A stretch of DNA of 64,000 nucleotides from Streptomyces kronopolitis. GTDB lineage: Bacteria > Actinomycetota > Actinomycetes > Streptomycetales > Streptomycetaceae. Shown here piece by piece: positions 20,759 to 27,930 of this stretch. The stretch is taken from positions 62,001 through 126,000 of the forward strand of contig NZ_BMND01000001.1 in the NCBI RefSeq assembly GCF_014646275.1. The letters run 5' to 3'. Numbering within the stretch: position 1 is the first letter of the stretch; each line of letters begins with the position of its first letter. Below the pieces are notes generated by a model. It was not told where the DNA came from. It saw only the letters and a list, made by a program, of their open reading frames with translations, and did not search any database. A program made the translations under genes and the position numbers.

Positions 20759-21501
20759 CCCTGCGGCACCTCGCGCTCGCGCAGCCCCTCGGGATCCAGC
20801 TCCGTGCGGATCAGCCGGAGTTCGGCTGCGGTCGGCTCGCGGGTGTCCGGCACCTCGCCGGGCAGCGCGAGCGGGAAGCCGGTGGCCTCCTGGACCTGCC
20901 CGGCGGTCACCCCCGGGTGCACGGAGACCAGCCGCATGGTGTGGTCCGGGGTCGCGAAGTCGAAGACCCCGAGGTGGGAGACGACCCGCGGGATGCGGTG
21001 GTAGCGGGTCGCGGACGGGCCGGCGGCGGCCGCGCTGTCGTAGCCGACCCCGCAGATCATGTCGACCCGCTCGACGAAGACCCGCGCCGAATGCTTCGGC
21101 ACCCAGTAACTCACCGGATTGTTCAGGGTGTTGACGGGAGCGCCGCGCACCCCGAGGAGCTGGCGGGACGGCCGGTGCCAGTCGCCGATGCAGGAGATGT
21201 TCTGGTTGCCGAAGCGGTCCAGCTGGCTCGCGCCCATCATCACGTGCCGCTTCCCGCCGGTCACCAGGGCCAGGTGCCGGCGGTAGGGCAGCCAGCCCTC
21301 GGCCGTCCCGTCCGGACCCACGAGCGTCGCCTCCCCGTCGGTCAGCAGCAGGTCGGGGGAGAAGGTCCGCCGGGCGAGCCGGGCGCCGAGGGAGGGGATC
21401 AGGCCCATCGGGCTGGCCAGCACCTCCCCGTTGTCGCGCCAGGCCTCGGCGCAGGCGATCACGCAGTACTCGGCGCGGGTGGCCGCGGTGGTCGGGCTCA
21501 C
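20755..21501 (-). CDS. ipdB: IpdB, beta subunit of COCHEA-CoA hydrolase (CoA-transferase family)
   Basis: 248 residues from a GTG at 21501 that overlaps the ipdA stop (GTGA); ATGA overlap with ipdC follows. CoA-transferase beta fold with TGGKRHVMMGASQLDRFGNQ and VDMICGVGYDS. Family knowledge: IpdAB resembles class I CoA transferases but hydrolyses a carbon-carbon bond in the last steroid ring rather than moving CoA. Order, overlaps and length (about 250 in M. tuberculosis) all match that operon. Confidence 0.9.
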   Translation of the reverse strand: MSPTTAATRAEYCVIACAEAWRDNGEVLASPMGLIPSLGARLARRTFSPDLLLTDGEATLVGPDGTAEGWLPYRRHLALVTGGKRHVMMGASQLDRFGNQNISCIGDWHRPSRQLLGVRGAPVNTLNNPVSYWVPKHSARVFVERVDMICGVGYDSAAAAGPSATRYHRIPRVVSHLGVFDFATPDHTMRLVSVHPGVTAGQVQEATGFPLALPGEVPDTREPTAAELRLIRTELDPEGLREREVPQG

Positions 21502-22337
21502 TGCTGCTCCTCGTGCCAGGTCTGGACGGCCGACTGGTACGCCTTCTCGTCCCCGGACAGGAACCGCTCGGCGAAGTGCGGCCAGGGCGTGGTGGCGTAC
21601 AGCCGTTGGAAGGCCTCGTCCCGGTCGTGATCGGGGACGCAGGAGGTGAAGTGCGCCCCGTTCGGGGTCTCGACGACGCCCGCCACCGTGTGCCGGCTGA
21701 CCAGCAGGGTCTGCGGGGCGGCCGCGCCGAAGTCGTCCACCAGCCGTTCGCAGGAGACATAGGCCTGGTCCGCGGCCTGGCAGAACAGATCGTCGAAGTA
21801 CGGGTCGGGGCCCAGGTACTGGCCGTTCCCGAGCCGGTCGGCGCGGTTGAGATGGACCAGCGCCGCGTCCATCCGCAGCGCCGGTACGGCGACGAAGGTC
21901 TCCCCGTCCTCGTACGGCGAGGTCACCGTCCGCAGCTCGGGGTTGACCCGCATCACGTCCGAGCCGAGACCGGCCCGCACGGGGAGGAACGGCAGCCGGT
22001 GGGCGGCGGCGGTCAGGCCCCACAGGAACATCGCCTCGTCGATCTCCGTCAGCGCGAACGCACCGCGCTCGCGCGCCGCGCGGTAGTGCGGCTCCAGAGG
22101 GATCGAGTCGAGGGTCACGAACGCCGCGATGAGCCTGCGGATCCGGCCCGCGGCGGCGAGCAGACCGACATCGGGGCCGCCGTAGGAGATCACGGTCAGA
22201 TCGGTGATGTCGGAGCGCAGCAGCGCCCGCACCAGCGCCATCGGCTTGCGGCGCGCGCCCCAGCCGCCGATGCCCAGGGTCATCCCGCTGCGCAGCCGGG
22301 AGACGACGTCCTCGGGTGTCATGGTCTTGTCGGTCAC
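21498..22337 (-). CDS. ipdA: IpdA, alpha subunit of COCHEA-CoA hydrolase (CoA-transferase family)
   Basis: 279 residues from a GTG at 22337 preceded by GGAAGG; an ATG at 22322 is an alternative. CoA-transferase alpha fold: GMTLGIGGWGARRKPMALVR near the N-terminus and the TEIDEAMF segment that should hold the functional Glu. Two bases separate it from echA20 upstream, and it overlaps ipdB by four, so the two subunits are made together. Role: opens the last steroid ring with IpdB. Confidence 0.9.
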   Translation of the reverse strand: MTDKTMTPEDVVSRLRSGMTLGIGGWGARRKPMALVRALLRSDITDLTVISYGGPDVGLLAAAGRIRRLIAAFVTLDSIPLEPHYRAARERGAFALTEIDEAMFLWGLTAAAHRLPFLPVRAGLGSDVMRVNPELRTVTSPYEDGETFVAVPALRMDAALVHLNRADRLGNGQYLGPDPYFDDLFCQAADQAYVSCERLVDDFGAAAPQTLLVSRHTVAGVVETPNGAHFTSCVPDHDRDEAFQRLYATTPWPHFAERFLSGDEKAYQSAVQTWHEEQQ

Positions 22338-22339
22338 GG

Positions 22340-23113
22340 TCAGCCTTCCTTCGCCGGTGCGCCGGACGGTGCGCCGAAGGTGTCGCGGACCCGGTCGGCG
22401 ACGCCGCTGAGGTTCGCCTCGAAGGTGAAGCCCTGCTCGAAGCGGTAACTGCGGTGCACGTCCACGGGGTCGATGCCGTTGATCGCGGCCTTGGCCAGGC
22501 GCAGCAGCGCGCCGTCCTTCCGGGCGATCTCCCGCGCCAGATCCAGCGCGGCGCGGCGCAGCCCGGCGCGCGGGACGACCCGCCACACCGAGCCGTGCGC
22601 CCGGAGTTCGTCGGCGGTGGCGGTGCGCGAGGTGTAGTAGAGCGCGCGCATCAGATGCTGCGGGACCAGCCGGGCCAGATGGGTGGCCGCGCCGAGCGCA
22701 CCGCGGTCCAGCTCCGGCAGCCCGAAGGTGGCCTCCTCGCTGGCCACGATCGCGTCCGCGTTCCCGGCCAGCCCGATCCCGCCGCCCAGGCAGAAGCCGT
22801 GCACCGCCGCGATGACGGGCACCTCGCAGGTGTAGACCGCGGAAAAGGCCTCGGCGCAGCCGCGGTTGACCCCGACCAGGGCGCCGTGGCCGCCGGCGGC
22901 GGTGTCGCGCTGCAACTCCTTGATGTCGACACCGGCGTTGAAGCCGCGGCCCTCGGCGGCGAGGACGACACAGCGGATGTCCGGGTCGTGGCCGGCGGCC
23001 CGTACGGCGCCGGCGAGGTCGTACCAGCCCCGCACGGGAAGGGCGTTGACCGGAGGGAAGTCGACGGTGACCACGGCGATACCGGGGTCCGGCCTGGAGG
23101 TGGAGACACCCAT
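22340..23113 (-). CDS. echA20: EchA20-like enoyl-CoA hydratase/isomerase family ring hydrolase
   Basis: 257 residues of crotonase fold. The oxyanion-hole elements are AAEGRGFNAGVDIKEL and HGFCLGGGIGLAGNADAIVA, with the FGLPELDRGALGAATHL strand after. EchA20 in the steroid pathway hydrolyses a ring of the bicyclic C/D-ring CoA ester before IpdAB. First gene of the echA20-ipdA-ipdB-ipdC operon and divergent from two SDRs, the same arrangement I recall for Rv3550 and Rv3549c/Rv3548c. A KstR2-like box lies 22 bp upstream of its start. Confidence 0.87.
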   Translation of the reverse strand: MGVSTSRPDPGIAVVTVDFPPVNALPVRGWYDLAGAVRAAGHDPDIRCVVLAAEGRGFNAGVDIKELQRDTAAGGHGALVGVNRGCAEAFSAVYTCEVPVIAAVHGFCLGGGIGLAGNADAIVASEEATFGLPELDRGALGAATHLARLVPQHLMRALYYTSRTATADELRAHGSVWRVVPRAGLRRAALDLAREIARKDGALLRLAKAAINGIDPVDVHRSYRFEQGFTFEANLSGVADRVRDTFGAPSGAPAKEG

Positions 23114-23134
23114 GGGCGGATCAGCTACCTTTCC

Positions 23135-23148
23135 ACCAAGCGTTTGTT
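23135..23148. promoter_or_regulatory. KstR2-type operator candidate 2
   Basis: ACCAAGCGTTTGTT fits AnCAAGnnCTTGnT with one change (CTTG to TTTG), the same change as in the box at 17526. It is flanked by an exact 7-bp inverted repeat, GCTACCT (23124-23130) and AGGTAGC (23149-23155). It sits between echA20 (minus, starts 23113) and the SDR (plus, starts 23195), so one site can control both operons. Confidence 0.75.
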
Positions 23149-23194
23149 AGGTAGCGAAGTTAGCAGCGGACCGCGCGCTGCGGGAGGGTGCCGA

Positions 23195-23989
23195 GTGAGC
23201 CTGACCCTCGATCTGTCCGGACAGCTCGCCGTGGTCACCGGCGGCACCCGGGGCGTCGGCGCCGGCATCGCCCGCGCCTTCCTGCGGGCCGGCTCCGACG
23301 TCGTGATCTGCGCCCGCCGGCCACCGGACAGCCCGGTCACGGCGGCCGGCCGCAGTGCCCGCTTCCACCCCGTCGACCTGCGCGAACCCGAGGCCGTCCA
23401 GGCACTCTTCGCCCGCGTCGCGGCGTCGCACGGCCGGCTGGACTGCCTGGTGAACAACGCCGGCGGCACCCCCTACCGGCTGCTCGGCCAGGCGGACGCC
23501 GCCCGGCACGCCCGGGTCGTCGCCCTCAACCTCCTGGCGCCGCTGACCGCTTCGCTCGCCGCGTACGAAGTGATGCGGCAGCAGCCGGCCGGCGGCGCGG
23601 TCATCATGATCGGCAGCGTCAGCGGCACCCGCCCGTCGCCCGGCACCGCCGCCTACGGGGCGGCAAAAGCAGGGCTGGAGAACCTCGCCCGCTCCATGGC
23701 CGTCGAATGGGCACCCCGGATCCGCGTCAACACCCTCGTCCTCGGCATGGTGCGCACCGAACTGTCCGCCCTGCACTACGGCGACGAGGCGGGCCTCGCC
23801 GCCGTCGGCGCCACCGTCCCGGCCGGCCGGCTCGCCGAACCCGCCGAGATCGGCGACGCCTGCGTCTTCCTCGCCTCCGACCGCGCCGCCTATCTGTCCG
23901 GCGCCAGCCTGCTCGTCCACGGCGGCGGAGAGCGCCCCGCCTTCCTCGACGCCGCCACCGTCAACCACCCCACCCCGGGGGACCCGTGA
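23195..23989 (+). CDS. Short-chain dehydrogenase/reductase, KstR2-regulon type (Rv3549c-like)
   Basis: 264 residues from a GTG at 23195 with GGGAGGG upstream. Cofactor loop TGGTRGVGAGIA, NNAGG, and catalytic IGSVSGTRPSPGTAAYGAAKAG region (Ser, Tyr, Lys). Ends in DPAEIGDACVFLASD-like SDR C-terminus. First of two SDRs divergent from echA20-ipdABC, matching the mycobacterial order Rv3549c-Rv3548c. The specific substrate in the C/D-ring pathway is not assigned here. Confidence 0.85.
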   Translation: MSLTLDLSGQLAVVTGGTRGVGAGIARAFLRAGSDVVICARRPPDSPVTAAGRSARFHPVDLREPEAVQALFARVAASHGRLDCLVNNAGGTPYRLLGQADAARHARVVALNLLAPLTASLAAYEVMRQQPAGGAVIMIGSVSGTRPSPGTAAYGAAKAGLENLARSMAVEWAPRIRVNTLVLGMVRTELSALHYGDEAGLAAVGATVPAGRLAEPAEIGDACVFLASDRAAYLSGASLLVHGGGERPAFLDAATVNHPTPGDP

Positions 23990-24108
23990 CGCGGACCGGC
24001 TGGACCTCGGCCCCGGCCCCGACCGACGGGGACCGGCCACCGCCGCCCGCCCCGCCGAAGCCCCCGCACCTCCCCTCACCCGTACCGAAGCCGCCAAGGA
24101 GAACCGAT

Positions 24109-25020
24109 ATGACCGGAATCTGCGCCGGACGGGTCGCCGTCGTCACCGGAGCCGGCCGCGGCCTGGGCCGGGCCCATGCGCTGGCCCTCGCCGCGGAGGG
24201 CGCCCACGTCGTGGTGAACGACCTCGGGGTGGCCGCCGACGGCGCCGGCGCCTCGGCCGGACCGGCCCAGCGGGTCGCCGACGAGATCCGCGCGCACGGC
24301 GGCCGGGCCGTCGCCCACAGCGGCGACATCACCACCACCGACGGCGCCGCCTCCCTCGTCGCCACCGCCCTGGACACCTACGGCCGGCTCGACACCCTCG
24401 TCAACAACGCCGGATTCCTGCGCGACCGGATGCTGGTCAACCTCGACGAGGACGACTGGGACGCCGTCATCCGCGTCCACCTCAAAGGCCACTTCCTGCC
24501 GCTGCGGCACGCCGCGGCGCACTGGCGGGCCGAGGCCAAGTCCGGCCGCACTCCCGCCGCCCGCGTCATCAACACCGCGTCGGGCGCCGGGCTGCTCGGC
24601 AGCGTCGGACAGGGCAACTACTCCGCCGCCAAGGCCGGGATCATCGGCCTCACCCTCGTCGCCGCCGCCGAACTGGCCCGCTACGGCGTCCAGATCAACG
24701 CCATCGCGCCGGCCGCCCGCACCCGGATGACCGAGCGGACCTTCGCCGCGACGATGGCGGCCCCGGCCGACGGGGAGTTCGACGCGATGGCCCCGGAGAA
24801 CGTCTCCCCGCTGGTGGTCTGGCTGTCCTCCGCCGACAGCGCCGGCGTCACCGGCCGGGTCTTCGAGGCCGAGGGGGGCCGGATCACGGTGATGGAGGGC
24901 TGGCGCCCCGGCCCCACCGAGGACACCGGGAGCCGCCGGACACCGGCCGGTGCCGGCGAGGCCGCCCGGCGGCTGCTGGCCACCGCCGAGGAGCCGGGAC
25001 CGGTGTACGGCGCACGGTGA
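24109..25020 (+). CDS. Short-chain dehydrogenase/reductase, KstR2-regulon type (Rv3548c-like)
   Basis: 303 residues, long for an SDR and matching the roughly 304 I recall for Rv3548c. TGAGRGLGRAHALALAAEGA opens a Rossmann fold with the extended VNDLGV loop of MFE-2-like hydroxyacyl-CoA dehydrogenases; NNAGFLRDRMLVNLDEDDWD and GNYSAAKAG supply the other family marks. AAGGAGA precedes the ATG. Separated by 119 nt from the upstream SDR. Probably oxidises a hydroxyacyl-CoA from the steroid side-ring. Confidence 0.85.
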   Translation: MTGICAGRVAVVTGAGRGLGRAHALALAAEGAHVVVNDLGVAADGAGASAGPAQRVADEIRAHGGRAVAHSGDITTTDGAASLVATALDTYGRLDTLVNNAGFLRDRMLVNLDEDDWDAVIRVHLKGHFLPLRHAAAHWRAEAKSGRTPAARVINTASGAGLLGSVGQGNYSAAKAGIIGLTLVAAAELARYGVQINAIAPAARTRMTERTFAATMAAPADGEFDAMAPENVSPLVVWLSSADSAGVTGRVFEAEGGRITVMEGWRPGPTEDTGSRRTPAGAGEAARRLLATAEEPGPVYGAR

Positions 25021-25025
25021 CGGTG

Positions 25026-25100
25026 CGGGCCGGGCGCTCCGTGCTTCCCTTTCGTCTCGCATCCGGCGGTCACCGACCGGTCCCACGGAGCCCCGGCCCG
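25026..25100. terminator. Imperfect stem-loop between convergent genes
   Basis: Bases 25026-25043 pair with 25084-25100 (17 of 18 positions, one bulged base), enclosing a 40 nt loop that can itself fold. It sits between the SDR ending at 25020 and the uracil-DNA glycosylase ending at 25109 on the other strand. A large loop makes efficiency uncertain. Confidence 0.5.
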
Positions 25101-25108
25101 GCGGCGAC

Positions 25109-25900
25109 TCAGCCGCCCGGACGCTCCAGCCCCGCGAGCCCGGCGGCGCGCGTGAGCAGTTCGACGAGCATCTCGAAGGTGAGCCGGCCGGTGAACGTGT
25201 TGCGCTGGCTGGGGTGATAGCTGCCCAGCACCTGGAGTTCCCGCCTGCTCCCCGTCGCCGGCAGGGTCAGCCGTACGCCGTGGCCGAACGCGGGCCGGGG
25301 GCGCGGCAGCGGCCACCCCGCCTCGCCGAGCACCGGCAGCAGCGCCTGCCAGCCGAACGCGCCCAGCACCAGCACCGCACGCAGATGGGGGCTGAGGAGT
25401 TCCAGCTCCGCCGCCAGCCACGGCCGGCAGGTGCGGCGCTCGTCGGGCGTCGGCTTGTTGTCCGGGGGAGCGCAGTGGACCGGCGAGGTGACCCGTACCC
25501 CGTACAGCTCCAGGCCGTCGCCGCGGTGCGTCGCGGTGGGCCGGGAGGCGAGGCCGACGGCGTGCAGCGCCGCGAACAGGAAGTCGCCGGAGGCGTCCCC
25601 GGTGAACATCCGGCCGGTGCGGTTGCCGCCGTGCGCGGCCGGTGCCAGCCCGACGACGGCCAGCGGCGCGTCCGGCGGCCCGAACCCGGGGACCGGGCGC
25701 GCCCAGTACTCCCAGTCCCGGAACGCCGCACGCGGCCGCGCGCCGATCCGCTCCCGCCAGTCCACCAGCCGGGGACAGGCCCGGCACTGGATCAGCTGCG
25801 CGTCGAGCTCCGCGAGCCCGCCGCACCGCCCCGCGTGATAGGCGGGAAAGGCGGCCTCGTCGCTGCCCGGCGGGGTCGGCGAAGCTCCGGTCTCGTCCAT
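25109..25900 (-). CDS. udgB: Uracil-DNA glycosylase, family 5 (UdgB type)
   Basis: 263 residues. Motif A VVGLAPAAHGGNRTGRMFTG and motif B GSYHPSQRNTFTGRL are the signatures of UDGb. The N-terminal CRACP / CAPPDNKP / CRPW cysteines fit the iron-sulfur cluster of families 4 and 5. Family 5 lacks the usual catalytic Asp/Asn in motif A, as here. Removes uracil and hypoxanthine from double-stranded DNA. Ten bases downstream of the next gene's frame; probably co-transcribed with the FMN-binding protein. Confidence 0.92.
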   Translation of the reverse strand: MDETGASPTPPGSDEAAFPAYHAGRCGGLAELDAQLIQCRACPRLVDWRERIGARPRAAFRDWEYWARPVPGFGPPDAPLAVVGLAPAAHGGNRTGRMFTGDASGDFLFAALHAVGLASRPTATHRGDGLELYGVRVTSPVHCAPPDNKPTPDERRTCRPWLAAELELLSPHLRAVLVLGAFGWQALLPVLGEAGWPLPRPRPAFGHGVRLTLPATGSRRELQVLGSYHPSQRNTFTGRLTFEMLVELLTRAAGLAGLERPGG

Positions 25901-25909
25901 GCGTCCACG

Positions 25910-26599
25910 TTAGGCCGGGGACGCGGCACGGGCCGTGAGGTGCGCCGGAGGGGCGAGGTCCGCGGGGAGCGCCGGGTCCGGTTCGAGCGCACCCCAGGTG
26001 GTGTGCAGCGGCAGCACACCGGCCCACAGGCCGAGTGCGGCGTCCGGGCCGTCGCCGTCGTCCGGCGGTCCCGTCCGGATCTTCACGGACGCCTCGTCGA
26101 GGGAGAGGGCGAGCAGCGAGGTGGCGGCGAGTTCCTTGCGGCTCGGGCGCCGGGCGTAGTCCCACTGGCCCGGCGCCGCCTGTTCGGTCAGACAGCGCAG
26201 CCCGGCGAGCTTCTCCTCCGGGTCGGTGACCGGGCGGGGCGTGCCGTGGACCATCGCGCTGCGGTAGTTGACCCCGTGCTCGAACACCGAGCGGGCCAGC
26301 ACCAGCCCGTCGACATGCGTCACGGTGACGCACACGCCGGCGCCGGGCGAGGCGATCAGGCTGCGACTGGCGACCGACCCGTGGAAATACAGCGTGTCGC
26401 CGTCCGCGCCGTAGACCGTGGGCACCACCATCGGCGTGCCGTCCACGACCACGCCGAGGTGGCACAGGAAGCCCGCGGCCAGCACGGCGTCGAGCGCGCC
26501 ACGGTCCAGGCTGCCCTGCTCACGCAGCCGGCGGTGGCGGGTGCGCGCGGTCTCCGGCAGCGTCCGGCCGGGTGAGGGGGAGGGGGCGGGGGAGGTCAT
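25910..26599 (-). CDS. Pyridoxamine 5'-phosphate oxidase family protein (FMN-binding split barrel)
   Basis: 229 residues from the ATG at 26599 behind GGAAGGG. Split-barrel strands GFLCHLGVVVDGTPMVVPTV, DTLYFHGSVASRSL and FEHGVNYRSAMVHG are typical of the PNPOx-like flavin-nucleotide-binding group of about 220 residues, often deazaflavin or FMN-linked. The real pyridoxamine oxidase C-terminal signature is missing, so vitamin B6 synthesis is unlikely. It starts about 110 nt downstream of overlapping stem-loops at 26715-26776. Confidence 0.85.
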   Translation of the reverse strand: MTSPAPSPSPGRTLPETARTRHRRLREQGSLDRGALDAVLAAGFLCHLGVVVDGTPMVVPTVYGADGDTLYFHGSVASRSLIASPGAGVCVTVTHVDGLVLARSVFEHGVNYRSAMVHGTPRPVTDPEEKLAGLRCLTEQAAPGQWDYARRPSRKELAATSLLALSLDEASVKIRTGPPDDGDGPDAALGLWAGVLPLHTTWGALEPDPALPADLAPPAHLTARAASPA

Positions 26600-26714
26600 C
26601 ACGGCCCTTCCGAGGGGTGCGGGTCACGGACCGGGCACCGCACGGCGGCACGGCCCACCAGGGGCACGCCGACCACCGGGGCATCCGGCCCTGACTCCGG
26701 ATCCTACTGATCCC

Positions 26715-26776
26715 ATTCCCGCATCGCCAGATCGCGCGGGAATCCGTTGCCGCTATCCAGCGAATCAACGGATTCC
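26715..26776. promoter_or_regulatory. Two overlapping, mutually exclusive stem-loops
   Basis: GGAATCCGTTG (26739-26749) pairs exactly with CAACGGATTCC (26766-26776), loop 16 nt. ATTCCCGC (26715-26722) pairs exactly with GCGGGAAT (26736-26743), loop 13 nt. The two stems share 26739-26743, so only one can form. The element is between the end of the deaminase/SUKH-4 gene and the start of the PNPOx-family gene, both on the minus strand. It may be a terminator, a regulator site or a leader switch; no U tract is seen. Confidence 0.4.
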
Positions 26777-26847
26777 GCACATCGGTACATCGTGAGGTCG
26801 GTGCCGAGATCCGGCCCGCCCTCGGCCCGCCCTCGGTCAGGCCTCGG

Positions 26848-27867
26848 TCAGAGCAACCCGTCCCACATCTGCTCCACGATCATGGCCCACCAGCGGGCGG
26901 GCCCCGCCAGGCTCTGCGGGTCGAGCGCGGCCAGCTCTTGCTGGAACCGTGCGGTGTCCTGGGCGGCGGCGGCCGGGCCCATCCCGCGCCGCGCTGCCCA
27001 GTGCCGCTTGAGCAGGGCCAGGCAGCGGGCGAAGGACTCCAGGTCGGAGTTGACGAACGAGGCCCAGCCCGAACGGAGTTCGACGGCCCACACCTTGCCC
27101 GTCGCCGGCTCGACGCAGATCTCCCGCCCGAAGTCCTCGCCGATCCGGAGGTAGCCGTAGGAGTCGTAGGACTCCTTGAGATGCGGCTTGAGGGGGTCGC
27201 CACTCAGCTCGGCCCAGGTCGGCAGATCCACCGCGGCCGGGGACGTGGGCGCCATCCGGAAGAAGGGCGCGAACTCCGACGGCAGCCCGGTCCCGGTGAG
27301 GACCTCGACCGCGGACTCGGGCAGCGCGCTGTCCGCGAGCTCCTCCGCGCCGCGCCGCACCACGGCCTCCGCGCCGAACGCGTCGAGCACCTCGCCGCGG
27401 GCCGCCGCGGGACCCACGGACACGGGGGCCGCCGCGCCCTCCGGCCGGGGCGGCAGGGGCAGCCGGCCGGGACGCGCGGCCAGCGGCTTGCCCTCACGGC
27501 GGGCCAGGCCGGCGGCGTGCTCGTACAGCTTCTGCTGGGCCCTGGCCCGGGAGCGGGCGTCCGTGCCGTAGTCCACGGTGTGGCTGACCTGCACCCGCGG
27601 CCAGGAACGGACGACCAGCGCGGCGCAGTTCCCGCCGGGCAGCGCGCACGCCTGCAATTCGGTGTACAGCTCCACCACGTCCTCGGGACGGATGCCCAGC
27701 TGTGCGAGGTGGTCGATCAACTGCCATTCGGGGTGCGGGCGTCCCGGACCGCTGCGGGCCAGCTGCGTGTGCTCCGCGCCCTCGCCGTCGAGATACCGGC
27801 ACACCGCGGTGTACCCGATGCCGGTGCCCAGCGGGGCCCCGCCGTCGTTCGTGTGATTGCTGCTCAT
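26848..27867 (-). CDS. Deaminase-fold / SUKH-4 fusion, probable immunity or accessory effector protein
   Basis: 339 residues from the ATG at 27867 (AAAGGGAC upstream; the frame also has a TTG two codons earlier). The first 110 residues resemble bacterial toxin-type nucleic-acid deaminases: RPHPEWQLIDHL supplies an H-x-E (His45, Glu47) and ELQACALPGGNC a pair of cysteines (Cys74, Cys81). The C-terminal half has the SUKH-4 look: PTWAELSGDPLKPHLKESYD, then YLRIGEDFGREICVEPATGKV and a FVNSDLESFARCLALL helix. Third gene of the polymorphic-toxin operon. Zinc ligands appear intact, so it may be an active deaminase rather than a dead decoy. It could instead be a pure immunity protein. Confidence 0.75.
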   Translation of the reverse strand: MSSNHTNDGGAPLGTGIGYTAVCRYLDGEGAEHTQLARSGPGRPHPEWQLIDHLAQLGIRPEDVVELYTELQACALPGGNCAALVVRSWPRVQVSHTVDYGTDARSRARAQQKLYEHAAGLARREGKPLAARPGRLPLPPRPEGAAAPVSVGPAAARGEVLDAFGAEAVVRRGAEELADSALPESAVEVLTGTGLPSEFAPFFRMAPTSPAAVDLPTWAELSGDPLKPHLKESYDSYGYLRIGEDFGREICVEPATGKVWAVELRSGWASFVNSDLESFARCLALLKRHWAARRGMGPAAAAQDTARFQQELAALDPQSLAGPARWWAMIVEQMWDGLL

Positions 27868-27930
27868 CTGCAAGAGTCCCTTTTACCCGTGGCCGTACCG
27901 CCCTCGCCGGCCGGCGACCGCCCGTGCGCG

